Below, piece by piece: positions 24,551 through 33,878 of a stretch of 64,000 nucleotides of DNA. Position numbers and translations under genes: made by a program. The notes under the pieces were generated by a model that did not search any database, was not told where the DNA came from, and was given only the letters and a program-made list of their open reading frames with translations. Position 1 is the first letter of the stretch; each line of letters opens with the position of its first letter. Source of the stretch: JAKFDI01 sp036676235 (GTDB taxonomy: Bacteria > Pseudomonadota > Gammaproteobacteria > Burkholderiales > Burkholderiaceae_C); contig JAKFDI010000036.1 of assembly GCA_036676235.1 (NCBI GenBank), positions 62,001-126,000 of the forward strand. Reading direction: 5' to 3'.

Positions 24551-26392
24551 TCAGTGGGCTTTGATCGACCCCGGCACGATGCGTGCCGTCGCGTACTGCG
24601 CCATCAGCGCCTTCACGATGGGGTCGTTGTGGATGATCTGTTCGGCTTCGTGCTGCCGGCGCTCGCGCTCGGCCGCGGCGCGCAGCGCGGGCGAATCTTC
24701 GGCCACGCCGGCGACAGCGTCCAGGCGCACCGGCTCGCCGAGCGCCTGCACCAGCGCCGCCTGCAGTTTCTCGACCTGCGCCGGCGCGCGCAGCGTCTCG
24801 CGCTCCACGCGCAGGCGCCACACGTTCACGCCGCCTTCGCGGCCGATCTCGACGCACTGCGCCTGCATCGCCAGTTCGCGCACCAGCGCGCCGATGGCAC
24901 CTTCGCCGGCCAGTCGTTCGACGAGCGTCTGCCAGCGGTCGCCGGTTTCGGTGCGCACGAGGTCGGGGCGGCACGACGGTGACGCAACATTGGTCGGCGA
25001 CGCAGCCGGCCGCGGCATCGCCGGCTCGTCGGGCTGAAAATCGTCGTCGACCCAGGGCGGCGGCTCTTCGCGGGCCACCACGGCCCGTGTTGCGACCGCC
25101 GCTGCCGGTTCACGGCGAGCCGGCGGTGCAAGCGGCACGGAACGAACGGCGGGCGCAGCCGCCACGGCGACTGCGGGCACGGCACGCGCTGCGGGTACGG
25201 GCTCCGCACGGGCTGGTGCCGCCGCGGAAGACGCCACCGGCGTCGTCGTCGTGCTCGAACCCGCCCCGGCCACACTGGCACGCTCGCCCACGCTGCCCGG
25301 CCGGAACGCCAGCATGCGCAGCAGCACCATCACGAGGCCGCTGTATTCGTCGGGCGCGAGGCCCAGTTCCGCGCGGCCGTGCAACGCCATGCTGTAGAGC
25401 AGCTGCGTCTCGTCGGGCTCGATCGCACCGGCCATCGCAGCGGCGGCTTGCGCCTGCGGATCGTCGGCGTCGAGTGCCCCCGGCACCGCCTGCGCCACGG
25501 CCATCTGCTGCAGCAGCTCGGCCAGTTCTTCCAGCGTGCCGGCAGCGCTCAGCCCCAGGCCGCGCAGCGCGTCCGCCGCGCCGAGCAGCGCAACGCCGTC
25601 GCGGGCGGCCAGCGCCTGCACGATGCGCACGGCGTGTCCGCGATCCACCGCGCCTAGCATGCGGCGCACGCCTTCGTCGCTCAGCGTGCCGGCGCCGTAG
25701 GCGATGGCCTGGTCGGTGAGCGAGAGCGCATCGCGCATCGAGCCGCGCGCCGCACGCGCCAGCAGCCGCAGCGCGGCCGGTTCGGCGGCCAGGCCCTCGT
25801 CGGCCAGCACGCGCACCAGATGCTCCTGCACCGTCTGCGGCGCCATCGGCCGCAGGTTGAACTGCAGGCAGCGCGACAGCACCGTGGGCGGCACCTTCTG
25901 CGGATCGGTCGTGGCGAGCACGAATTTCAGGTAGTCGGGCGGCTCTTCCAGCGTCTTGAGCATGGCGTTGAACGCCGTGGTCGAAAGCATGTGCACTTCG
26001 TCGATCATGTAGACCTTGAAGCGGCCCATCACCGGCTTGTAGACAGCCTGGTCGAGCAGCAGCGAGATCTCATCGACGCCGCGATTGGAGGCGGCGTCGA
26101 GTTCCACGTAATCGACGAAGCGGCCGCTGTCGATGTCGCGGCAGGCGTCGCACACGCCGCAGGGGTGCGCGGTGATGCCGCCCTGCCCGTCGACGCCGGT
26201 GCAGTTCAGCGATTTCGCGAGGATGCGCGACACCGTCGTCTTGCCCACGCCGCGGGTGCCGGTGAACAGGTAGGCGTGGTGCAGGCGGCCTTGCGTCAGC
26301 GCGTTCGACAAGGCCTGCACCACGTGCTCCTGACCCACCATCGCCTCGAAGTTCGCGGGGCGGTATTTGCGGGCCAGAACGGTGTTGCTCAT
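24551..26392 (-). CDS. dnaX: DNA polymerase III subunits tau/gamma
   Basis: Clamp-loader ATPase and replisome organiser. The AAA+ part is complete: KYRPANFEAMVGQEHVVQAL, Walker A GTRGVGKTTVSRIL, the zinc knuckle from CTGVDGQGG through CGVCDAC, Walker B YMIDEVHMLS and the sensor/arginine finger region. A Pro/Ala-rich linker of about 110 residues follows residue 375, then the tau C-terminal domain that binds the polymerase. Total 613 residues. No obvious A-rich slippery heptamer was noticed, so only tau may be made. The ATG at 26392 is supported by the conserved MSNTVLARKYRP start. Confidence 0.96.
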   Translation of the reverse strand: MSNTVLARKYRPANFEAMVGQEHVVQALSNALTQGRLHHAYLFTGTRGVGKTTVSRILAKSLNCTGVDGQGGITAHPCGVCDACRDIDSGRFVDYVELDAASNRGVDEISLLLDQAVYKPVMGRFKVYMIDEVHMLSTTAFNAMLKTLEEPPDYLKFVLATTDPQKVPPTVLSRCLQFNLRPMAPQTVQEHLVRVLADEGLAAEPAALRLLARAARGSMRDALSLTDQAIAYGAGTLSDEGVRRMLGAVDRGHAVRIVQALAARDGVALLGAADALRGLGLSAAGTLEELAELLQQMAVAQAVPGALDADDPQAQAAAAMAGAIEPDETQLLYSMALHGRAELGLAPDEYSGLVMVLLRMLAFRPGSVGERASVAGAGSSTTTTPVASSAAAPARAEPVPAARAVPAVAVAAAPAVRSVPLAPPARREPAAAVATRAVVAREEPPPWVDDDFQPDEPAMPRPAASPTNVASPSCRPDLVRTETGDRWQTLVERLAGEGAIGALVRELAMQAQCVEIGREGGVNVWRLRVERETLRAPAQVEKLQAALVQALGEPVRLDAVAGVAEDSPALRAAAERERRQHEAEQIIHNDPIVKALMAQYATARIVPGSIKAH

Positions 26393-26506
26393 GGCGGCGG
26401 ATTCTACGGTCCGGCCCTGCCGCGACCCGGTCGGCGCAGCCCGCGGCGCGGGGTGGCGCGAGGCCGGTCGCCGATAATTCGCGCTTCCCCCGACCCACCG
26501 CCGCGC

Positions 26507-27637
26507 ATGAACCCGACGCCCGCCCCCGTGACCGCTTCTGCCACGCTCAGCTACGAGCAGTCCGGCGTCAACTACGACCTGATCGACCCGCTGAAGGTGG
26601 CCGCGCAGCGCGCCGCCGCCGCGACGGGCTCGCACCTGGCCGCGCACGGCTTCAGCGAAGTGGCCGCATCGCGCGGCGAATCGGCCTACGTGGTCGACGT
26701 CGGCCCGTTCTACCTCGCGAGCATCGTCGAATGCCTGGGCTCCAAGGCGCTGGTGGCCGACGAGATGCACACGCTCACCGGCAAGAGCTACTACGACGCG
26801 ATTGCGCAAGACACCATCGCCATGGCGATCAACGACCTCATCACCGTGGGCGCCACGCCGCTGGTGGTGCAAGCCTACTGGGCCGCCGGAGGTTCGGAAT
26901 GGTTCACCGATGCGCAGCGCGCACAGGCCCTGGTCGAAGGCTGGAAGCGCGCCTGCGACACCTGTCGCGTCGCCTGGGGCGGCGGCGAAACGCCGGCGCT
27001 GGCTGGCATCGTGGCCGAGGGGCGCATCGACCTCGCCGCGTCGTGCACCGGGCTCATCAATCCGAAGGAGCGGCTGTCGGTGGGCGACAAGCTCGCGCCG
27101 GGCGACGCCATCGTGCTGCTGGCTTCGAGCGGCATTCACGCCAACGGCCTGAGCCTCGCGCGCAAGCTGGTCGAGCGCCTGCCGCAGGGCTACCTCACCG
27201 AGGTTGTACCGGGTCTCAGCTACGGCGACGCGCTGCTCGCACCGACCGTGCTGTATTCACCGGTCACCGAAGCCCTCTACCAGGCCGGCATCACACCGCA
27301 CTACTGCGCCAACATCACCGGCCACGGCTGGCGCAAGCTGCTGCGCCACCCGGCCGTGCACACCTACCGTATCCACGCGATTCCGGAGGTGACGCCGGTG
27401 CTGAAGTTCATCCAGCAGCACGCGCAGCAGGACGACCGCGAGGTCTACAGCACGCTCAACATGGGCGCGGGTTTCGCGCTCTTCGTGAAAGCCGAGGATG
27501 CGGCGCGCACCGTGGAGGTCGCACGCGCGCAGGGCATCGAAGCCCTCGTGGCGGGCGCCGTGGAAACCGGGCCGAAGCGACTGGTCATCGAGCCACTCGG
27601 CATCGAATTCGGCGACGACGCACTGCAGTTGCGATAG
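26507..27637 (+). CDS. AIR synthase-related (PurM-like) protein
   Basis: This 376-residue protein shares the PurM/HypE/SelD ATP-binding fold: DTIAMAINDLITVGATPLVV, WGGGETPALAG, ASSGIHANGLSLARKLVERL and APTVLYSPVTEALYQAG followed by NITGHGWRKLLRH. It differs from canonical PurM in the N-terminus (YEQSGVNYDLIDPLK in place of DAGVDIDAG) and in the substrate loop (LVADEMHTLTGKSYYDAIAQ in place of GVGTKLK). It is therefore probably a paralogue rather than the purine biosynthetic enzyme, though a role as AIR synthase cannot be excluded. It sits alone between dnaX (divergent) and the SRP RNA gene. Confidence 0.75.
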   Translation: MNPTPAPVTASATLSYEQSGVNYDLIDPLKVAAQRAAAATGSHLAAHGFSEVAASRGESAYVVDVGPFYLASIVECLGSKALVADEMHTLTGKSYYDAIAQDTIAMAINDLITVGATPLVVQAYWAAGGSEWFTDAQRAQALVEGWKRACDTCRVAWGGGETPALAGIVAEGRIDLAASCTGLINPKERLSVGDKLAPGDAIVLLASSGIHANGLSLARKLVERLPQGYLTEVVPGLSYGDALLAPTVLYSPVTEALYQAGITPHYCANITGHGWRKLLRHPAVHTYRIHAIPEVTPVLKFIQQHAQQDDREVYSTLNMGAGFALFVKAEDAARTVEVARAQGIEALVAGAVETGPKRLVIEPLGIEFGDDALQLR

Positions 27638-27694
27638 AGGCCGGCCGCCTCGTCAGCACGCCCTTGCACGAACAAGGGCCGCCGACCCCTCGCC

Positions 27695-27700
27695 TACAAT
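27695..27700 (+). promoter_or_regulatory. -10 box of the ffs gene
   Basis: TACAAT lies 8-10 bp before the predicted 5' end of the 4.5S RNA. No matching -35 box is clear. Confidence 0.45.
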
Positions 27701-27708
27701 TGCCAGCG

Positions 27709-27799
27709 ACGGGCCTCCTCGCATGGAAGCGCGGCCAACCGGGTCAGGTCGGGAACGAAGCAGCCCCAACCGTTGTGACCAGTGCCGAGGCAAGGCTCG
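27709..27799 (+). ncRNA. ffs: 4.5S signal recognition particle RNA
   Basis: RNA component of the signal recognition particle; it binds Ffh and targets membrane proteins to SecYEG. The diagnostic symmetric and asymmetric loops are present as GGTCAGGTCGGGAACGAAGC (27742-27761) followed by AGCCCCAACCG. The outer stem pairs GGGCCTCCTCG (27711-27721) with CGAGGCAAGGCTC (27786-27798). The total hairpin of about 90 nt fits the short bacterial type. It is outside any coding region, in the gap between the PurM-like gene and the secreted protein gene. Exact ends are estimated. Confidence 0.9.
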
Positions 27800-27821
27800 T
27801 CACCTTCCCCCATCAAACAGA

Positions 27822-28184
27822 TCAGCGCACCTGCCCCGACAGGGCCGCATGATAGCGATCCTGCGCCTGCTGCAGGCACTGGTTTCTCGTGTCGCTATCG
27901 CGCTCTTGGCGGCATCGCGTGCGCGCCTCGGCCAAGGCGGCTCCGGCCTCCTGCCGCGCCGCCTGCGGATCCTGCGGCCCGGGTTCGTGGCTGCCGATGT
28001 ATTCCTTCGAGTAGATGATGATGGGCTGCACCGGCGGCTGCGCGGACGCAGACGCCTGTGCGGGAGCGGGCAGCGTGATGGGTGCCGGCCCGCCCCGAAC
28101 GGCGGGTGCCGGCTGCGCGAATGCTCCGGCAGTGCACGCCGCCAGCAGCCACGCGCCGCATGCAGGCAAGCGGTCGAGTCTCAT
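27822..28184 (-). CDS. Small secreted protein of unknown function
   Basis: The 120-residue product starts with a signal peptide (MRLDRLPACGAWLLAACTAG, cleavage probably after GAFA). A Pro/Ala-rich linker follows, and a C-terminal polar helix has conserved-looking spacing of cysteines and Gln/Arg (ARTRCRQERDSDTRNQCLQQ AQDRYHAALSG). The two cysteines could form a disulfide in the periplasm. The ATG at 28184 has AGGA six bases upstream. It follows the kinase-HDOD gene by 82 bp on the same strand. The family was not recognised. Confidence 0.7.
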   Translation of the reverse strand: MRLDRLPACGAWLLAACTAGAFAQPAPAVRGGPAPITLPAPAQASASAQPPVQPIIIYSKEYIGSHEPGPQDPQAARQEAGAALAEARTRCRQERDSDTRNQCLQQAQDRYHAALSGQVR

Positions 28185-28266
28185 GAGTCTTCCTTTCCAG
28201 GCGAAAGCCCGTCGGGCCATGCCCAGGAAGGGCAAATCATGTGCCGCCGATGCGCAGCGCAGGCGC

Positions 28267-30720
28267 TCAGGTCGCCTGCCGGAAGGCCATCACGGCCTGG
28301 TTGCGCAACGTGCGCAGCAGTGAGAGTTCCTTCTCGCCGAGTTCGATGCCGCCGGTCGTGGCCTTGTCGGCATAGATCAGCGCGAAGGGTGCGCCCTTCA
28401 TCATCAGCGGCAGGAGCAGGAACGCGGGTGCGGCGATGTCGTCGCGGTACCACGCGGGCAGGCGCGCCGCGATGGCGGGCGCGGACGAGTCGACGATCAG
28501 CGTGTCGGCCCCCTTCACGCACACCGCGCAGAAGAGGTCGGGCGCAACCGCCCCGGGCGTCGCCTTCACGGGCACCTTGAACGCCGGCGCGACCGCGTTC
28601 ACGCCGTCGCCGATGCCGAAGCGGCCCGTGAGCACGCCGGTCTTGGGGTCGCGCAGGCAGAACACCACGCGGCGAAACGCGAGGGCGCGGTACATGGTTT
28701 CCAGAATCATCCGCAGCACCTCGTTGAGGCGGAAGTTCTCGACCATGGAGTTGGTGATGTCCTGGATGCCGTGCGCCAGCATGTCGGCGGGGTTCTCGCT
28801 CGTGCGTATCTCGTTGCCGAGCGGCAGCGTGGCATGCAGCTCATGCGGGCTGAGGCTGTCCTGTTCGATCGGCGGTGCCGCTCCCGCTGCGTCGCCACGC
28901 GCGCCTTCGATCGCGGCGGCGCCACCGCCCGAGTCGGGATGCACCAGCCGGCCCGCAGGGGAACCGCTGGGCACCGTGAGATTCATCGCCTTCGCCATCT
29001 CGCCCAGGTGCTGGCGCGCGGCGCTCGTGGCGCCCTCGATGTCGCGCGCGCTCACGCCGAGCGCGCGTGCATAGCGCTCGGCCACGGCGGCCACGCTCGG
29101 CGCGCCGTTGCTGCCGGCCAGCAGCATTGCATCGGTGATGTCGTTGGCTGCCGTGGTGAGCCAGCGGATGCGCTCACCCGGAACCGGCGGCACGCGCGCG
29201 GGCACCTCGCCCGCCGGACGGCGCATGCAGCGCTGAAGCGTTTCAGGCAGACCCCAGGACTTGGCCACGCCCTGCCCCAGGTCCTCGAAGCTCAAGCCCA
29301 GCACCGAGATGGACGCAGCCTTCTCGGTCGCCGCGTTTTGCGGCTGGCCGCTCTTCACGTGCTCGGCCACGACGTTGCGCACCTGTCGCGATTCTTCCGG
29401 GAAGTAGTAGGCCGTCAGCAGCCGGCCGAGGCCGTGGAACATCGCGCCAATGAAGACTTCCTCGCCGTCGTGCGACGGTCCGGCCAACTCGCTCGCCACC
29501 GAGCCGGCCATGAGCGAGCGCAGGAACTCTTCCTTCAGCTGGTTCGCATGCGCCTTGTCGTGCATGTGCTCCAGCAGCACGAGGCTGAGCGCCATGTTGC
29601 GCACGCCGGCGAAGCCGATCAGGTTGACGGCGCGCGAGACGGTGCTGATGGTGCCTCCGCCCGCGTGGGTGTATTGCGCGGTATTCACCAGACGCAGCAG
29701 CTTGTTGGTGAGCGCCACATCTTTCAGGATTTCGTTCGAGAGGTTGCCCACGCTCTCGTTGTCGGAGTTCGCCACGCGCTGGATGCGAACCACGCTGTCC
29801 GACAGCGCCGGGAAATCGGTCTTGTGCCGCATGCGGCGCAGCAGGAAATCGAGCGTACCGCTGTTGCCGCTCGCGGCGCCCGGTGTCTCCGAGAGCAGCG
29901 CGGGTGCGAGCCACTTCTGCAGCGCATCGCGAAACGCCGCGGCGGTGGGATGCCGTTGCGCCGGGTCGCGTGCGAGCGCACGCAGCACGATGGCGCGCAG
30001 TGCGTCGTCGCCGTCGACCGGCAGGGCCGCGGGCAGTTGCAGGTCTTCGTGGGCCGCGCGATAGATCGCGCGGTACGGATCGCGCTCGACGATCAGCGCC
30101 TTGCCGTGCAGCATTTCGGCCAGCACGAGGCCGGCACTGAACACGTCCATCACCGGTGCAGGGGCCGCGCCGCCGGCAGCCTCGGGGGACATGTAGCCGG
30201 GCGTTCCGACCACCTTCTGCTGGCTGGCCGGGTCTTCGGTGCGTGCGGCGATGCCGAAGTCCATCACGCGGGGGCGGCCGGCGCCGTCCACCAGGATGTT
30301 CGACGGCTTGAGGTCGCGGTGCACCACGCGCGCGGCGTGCGCGGCCTGCAGTGCTTCGAGCACGCCGATCATCATTTCCACCGCTTCGCGCGCCGGCAGT
30401 GCGCCGCGCGCGCGCAGGTGCTCGGTGAGCGTGCGGCCGGGCACGTACTCGAACACCAGATAGGGCTGCTGCTCGAACACGTCGGCCTCGAACACCGGCA
30501 CGATGTTCGGATGCGTGAGGCGGCTGACGCTGCGCGCCTCCTGCAGCCACTGGTTCACCGCGGCGGCGTCGGCGCTCGGCGCGGCGCGCATCAGCTTGAC
30601 GGCTACTTCGCGTTCGAGCCGTGCGTCGAAACCCAGCCAGACGACGGCTTGCGCGCCCTTGCCGAGCACGCGGCGCAACTCGAAGCGGCCGAGCATGGCC
30701 GGGCGCGCCTGCTGAGTCAC
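28267..30720 (-). CDS. Serine/threonine protein kinase with HDOD and GAF-like domains
   Basis: An 817-residue cytoplasmic signalling protein. Residues about 12-270 are a Hanks-type kinase with all key residues: glycine loop GKGAQAVVW, Lys42 in VAVK, HRDLKPSN (134-141) and DFG (154-156), then GYMSPEAAG. Residues about 290-500 form an HDOD domain (RMRHKTDFPALSDSVVRIQR, LTNKLLRLVNTAQY, GFAGVRNMALSLVLLEH), which lacks phosphohydrolase residues. The end (about 650-817) resembles a GAF domain (ILETMYRALAFRRVVFCLRD). The GTG start overlaps the stop of the pseudokinase-HDOD gene (GTGA), so translation is coupled; ATG 30696 is an alternative. Substrates and signal are unknown. Confidence 0.85.
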   Translation of the reverse strand: MTQQARPAMLGRFELRRVLGKGAQAVVWLGFDARLEREVAVKLMRAAPSADAAAVNQWLQEARSVSRLTHPNIVPVFEADVFEQQPYLVFEYVPGRTLTEHLRARGALPAREAVEMMIGVLEALQAAHAARVVHRDLKPSNILVDGAGRPRVMDFGIAARTEDPASQQKVVGTPGYMSPEAAGGAAPAPVMDVFSAGLVLAEMLHGKALIVERDPYRAIYRAAHEDLQLPAALPVDGDDALRAIVLRALARDPAQRHPTAAAFRDALQKWLAPALLSETPGAASGNSGTLDFLLRRMRHKTDFPALSDSVVRIQRVANSDNESVGNLSNEILKDVALTNKLLRLVNTAQYTHAGGGTISTVSRAVNLIGFAGVRNMALSLVLLEHMHDKAHANQLKEEFLRSLMAGSVASELAGPSHDGEEVFIGAMFHGLGRLLTAYYFPEESRQVRNVVAEHVKSGQPQNAATEKAASISVLGLSFEDLGQGVAKSWGLPETLQRCMRRPAGEVPARVPPVPGERIRWLTTAANDITDAMLLAGSNGAPSVAAVAERYARALGVSARDIEGATSAARQHLGEMAKAMNLTVPSGSPAGRLVHPDSGGGAAAIEGARGDAAGAAPPIEQDSLSPHELHATLPLGNEIRTSENPADMLAHGIQDITNSMVENFRLNEVLRMILETMYRALAFRRVVFCLRDPKTGVLTGRFGIGDGVNAVAPAFKVPVKATPGAVAPDLFCAVCVKGADTLIVDSSAPAIAARLPAWYRDDIAAPAFLLLPLMMKGAPFALIYADKATTGGIELGEKELSLLRTLRNQAVMAFRQAT

Positions 30721-32576
30721 GAAGCCTCCGTTCGCCGTGGCGAGGCGGCAGGCGGTTCGGCTGCCCGCTTGTCCGTCGCAGGCGCTTCGCGCGCCGCCTC
30801 GGCCACGGCACGGCCGGCGTCGAGCGCACGGCGCGCAGCGCGCAATGCCTCCTGCAGATCGCGCACGTCGATCGCTAGCGCCCGCGCATAGCGTTGCGCC
30901 ACCGCAGCGAGCGCCTGGCTCACGCGCTCCGCCGGCAGCAGGCTGATCGTGTCCACCGTCTCGTTGGCGGCGCTGGCGGTGGTGCGCAGCACGTCGGCGT
31001 CGCCGACGGGCGTGCGCACGGCGCCACGCTCACGCGGCAGGCGGCGGGCGATGTGCTGCACCTCGTCACCCAGGCCCCAATGGCGCGCGACCGCGCTGCC
31101 GAGCGATTCGACGTCGACACCGAGCACGGCGAACGCCGCGCCCTCTTCGCTCATGCCTGGCTGGTCGGGCGTTCCGGGCGCCGAATCCGGCGGCGGCGGC
31201 GAGGGCCGCATGAGCTGCCAGATCTGCTCGGCTTCATCGGGAAAGTGGTATTGCACCAGCAGGCGCCCCAGGTTCTGCAGCAAGGTGAGAAGAAAGATCA
31301 CTTCCGGGTCGTAGCCGGGCGGGCGCAGCACCTGCGCCACATGGCCGGCGAGCCGGCAGCGGTCGATGAGCCGGCGCATGGCGTCGGCACCGCGTTCGCT
31401 GAGCGGCCCGGGCCAGCTGCGCAGGCCGGTGGCCGCATGGCGCACGCCGGCAAGCCCCACGAGCGCGGTCGCTCGGCGCACGGTGAGTACGGGGCCGCTG
31501 CCGGAAATCTGCGTGCCCTGCACCTGCGCCGAATTCACCTGGCGCAGCAGCTCGAAGCTGAGCGCGATGTCCTGCAGGATCTGCTCGCCGATCTCGTCGG
31601 TGTGCTGGCCTTCCATCGCCGCGAGCCGCGCCACGCGCGCGCTGACGCCGGGCATGGCGGGCAGATGGCCCACGCTGCGCATGCGGTCGAGCAGCAGCGC
31701 GAGCGGACCGCCCCTGCCTTGCGCTTCGGCGTCGCGCCAGCCCTCGAGCGCGCGCAGCAGGGTGCGCGCATTGAGATAGCGCTGGCGCTCCTGCGCCGCG
31801 GTGCCGCGGTTGGCGATGGCGCGCAGCGCCTCGGGAATGGGATGCGGGCCGGACCATGGCAGACGAACGATCTCGCGGCCGAACGGCGGCATGCGAGCGA
31901 TCACCGATGCCGTGTCGGGCTCGTCGAGCACGGGCTGCCCCACCAGCAGTTGCTGCAGCAGCACGGCGGCGGCAAGCACGTCGCGCTGGCTCGCCTCGCG
32001 GTGGACCTGCAGCCGCGCGGTGTCGCTGGGTACGCTGTCGCCGGGCGCCTGCGACGGCGCATCGCCCGCCGCGGCGAATGCCATGACGCGGATCGCGCCC
32101 TGCTCGCTCATGACCAGGTGGTGCAGTTGCAGGTCGCGGTGGGCCACTCCGGCCTCGTGAGCAAACGCCAGGCCACGCAGGGCGTCGCACAGCCAGCCCA
32201 CTGTTTCGGCCGGCGGCGGAAGCGCGTGGTCGGCCAGCCACTCGACCAGCGTAACGCCGAGCGCGCGGTCGACGGCCACGAAGGGCCAGTGGTCCTGCAC
32301 GCCGATCTCCGACACGTGAGCCAGCTGCGGGTGGTTCAGGCGCGCCGCGAGCCGCGCCTCGCGCAGCCAGCGCGCCTGCGCCGCCTCGTCGGCAGGCTGC
32401 GCGCGGGGAAGCGTGAGCATCAGTTCCTGCCCCGTGCGCGGGTCGAAAGCGAGCCACACCATCGTGCCCAGGCTGCGGCCAAGCAGCTGCTTCAGCTCGA
32501 AGCGGCCGAAAGTGCGCAGTGTGGGCAAGGCGGGTGTCTGGGGCGCAGCGGGAGCGGCGGGCGCTGAAGCAGCCAT
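30717..32576 (-). CDS. Pseudokinase-HDOD protein
   Basis: This 619-residue protein has the same kinase plus HDOD layout as its downstream neighbour but a dead kinase site. The glycine loop is GRSLGTMVW. The ATP lysine is replaced by Thr55 (ELMLTL). The catalytic loop reads HRDLQLHHL, with the metal-binding Asn changed to His153, and DFG has become AFA (166-168). HRD itself is kept. The HDOD part (about residues 290-500, LLLDRMRSVGHLPAMPGVSA) is intact in pattern, and no GAF domain follows. The C-terminal 30 residues are low-complexity. Its role may be to bind and regulate the coupled active kinase; that is inference. The start at 32576 lacks a clear Shine-Dalgarno. Confidence 0.82.
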   Translation of the reverse strand: MAASAPAAPAAPQTPALPTLRTFGRFELKQLLGRSLGTMVWLAFDPRTGQELMLTLPRAQPADEAAQARWLREARLAARLNHPQLAHVSEIGVQDHWPFVAVDRALGVTLVEWLADHALPPPAETVGWLCDALRGLAFAHEAGVAHRDLQLHHLVMSEQGAIRVMAFAAAGDAPSQAPGDSVPSDTARLQVHREASQRDVLAAAVLLQQLLVGQPVLDEPDTASVIARMPPFGREIVRLPWSGPHPIPEALRAIANRGTAAQERQRYLNARTLLRALEGWRDAEAQGRGGPLALLLDRMRSVGHLPAMPGVSARVARLAAMEGQHTDEIGEQILQDIALSFELLRQVNSAQVQGTQISGSGPVLTVRRATALVGLAGVRHAATGLRSWPGPLSERGADAMRRLIDRCRLAGHVAQVLRPPGYDPEVIFLLTLLQNLGRLLVQYHFPDEAEQIWQLMRPSPPPPDSAPGTPDQPGMSEEGAAFAVLGVDVESLGSAVARHWGLGDEVQHIARRLPRERGAVRTPVGDADVLRTTASAANETVDTISLLPAERVSQALAAVAQRYARALAIDVRDLQEALRAARRALDAGRAVAEAAREAPATDKRAAEPPAASPRRTEAS

Positions 32577-32787
32577 CGTGAAAGTGAACGAAGTGGGGTC
32601 AATTGGACGCTGCTCTGCACCCCATCGATGCGTTGATGAGGCGGCGCAAAGGGCTGCATATCCATGGCGATTCTCAGTGATGGTGCGAGCACCCCCTTTC
32701 GGCACCGCGGGCGGCACGGGAACACGGGTTGCCACAACCCGATGACCCTGTTCGCCCGGCCCCTGCTTCTTGCGAAAGCCCGCTCCC

Positions 32788-33852
32788 ATGCGATTCCATG
32801 CCCCACGACATCCCACCCACCACGACGCAGCCGGCGCAAGGCTTGCGCTTCTTGCGGGTGCCGCCCTCGTCCTCGGCGCCTCCGCATTGCATGTGCGGCG
32901 CCAGACCCGCCGCGCCGAGCACGAGCACCCGCCGCGCGGGCGCTTCGTCCATGTGCACGGCACCGCCCTGCACTACACCGAGCACGGCGCCGCGGATGCG
33001 CCGCCGCTGGTCATCCTGCACGGCAGCGGCTCGATGGCCGAGGAAATCGAGCGCAGCGGCCTCGTCGAGCGTGCCGGCGCGAACTACCGGGTGATCGTGT
33101 TCGACCGGGTGGGCCACGGCCATAGCGACCGGCTGCACGGCGGCGCCCCGACGCCCGCGCGGCAGGCCGACCTGGTGCTGGCCGCCCTTCGCCGACTGGA
33201 GATCGACAACCCGATCGTGCTCGGCCATTCGTGGGGTGCGCTCGTGGCGATGGCGCTCGGCCTGAACCATCCGCATGCCGTGCGGGCGCTCGTGCTGCTC
33301 AGCGGCTACTGGTTCCCGACACCGCGAGCCGACGTGGCCTGGATGAGCGGCCTGGCGATTCCGCTGCTCGGCGCTCTGATGCGCCACACGCTGGCCCCGC
33401 TCGCCGCGCGACTGGCGTGGCCGCGAGCGATCAAGCGCGCCTTCGCGCCCGCGCCGGTGCCCGCTTCGTTCAGCGAGGGCTATCCGGTGTGGCTGTCGCT
33501 TCGGCCGGGCCAACTGCACGCCATGGCCGGCGAAGCAGCGCTCATGATTCCAACCGTGCTGCGGCTCGCACCACACTACGGCGAGTTGCGCGTGCCGGTG
33601 GTCATCGGCGCGGGCGCAGACGACCGCAAGTTCAGCACGCGTTGGCATTCGTTGCGGCTGCACAAGGCCATCGCCGGCAGCGTGCTGCGCATCGTCGACG
33701 GTGCCAGCCACATGCTTCACCACGACGCACCCGAACTGGTACTGGGCTTCATCGACGAGGCCGCGCAGGTGGCCGATACCTCGCGCACCCTGACCTCACC
33801 CGCCCGCGCCTCGCGGCGGGCGGACGGGCCGGTGGTCCAGGGCGCCCATTGA
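32788..33852 (+). CDS. Alpha/beta hydrolase
   Basis: This 354-residue protein has the alpha/beta hydrolase fold. An N-terminal hydrophobic helix (LALLAGAALVLGASALHV) probably anchors it in or directs it across the membrane. The oxyanion region is LVILHGSGSMAEE, the nucleophile elbow GHSWGALVAMA carries the serine, and DGASHMLHHDAPELV provides the histidine. The substrate is unknown. ATG 32788 is preferred over an in-frame TTG at 32770. The 211 bp upstream are shared with the divergent pseudokinase gene and hold nothing recognisable. A small gene follows after 26 bp. Confidence 0.82.
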   Translation: MRFHAPRHPTHHDAAGARLALLAGAALVLGASALHVRRQTRRAEHEHPPRGRFVHVHGTALHYTEHGAADAPPLVILHGSGSMAEEIERSGLVERAGANYRVIVFDRVGHGHSDRLHGGAPTPARQADLVLAALRRLEIDNPIVLGHSWGALVAMALGLNHPHAVRALVLLSGYWFPTPRADVAWMSGLAIPLLGALMRHTLAPLAARLAWPRAIKRAFAPAPVPASFSEGYPVWLSLRPGQLHAMAGEAALMIPTVLRLAPHYGELRVPVVIGAGADDRKFSTRWHSLRLHKAIAGSVLRIVDGASHMLHHDAPELVLGFIDEAAQVADTSRTLTSPARASRRADGPVVQGAH

Positions 33853-33878
33853 TCGGATCGAACACACAGGATTCCCGC

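Noticed and set aside
24551..26392. Programmed frameshift in dnaX for a separate gamma subunit
   Set aside because: No A-rich slippery heptamer with downstream hairpin was noticed in the GC-rich linker.
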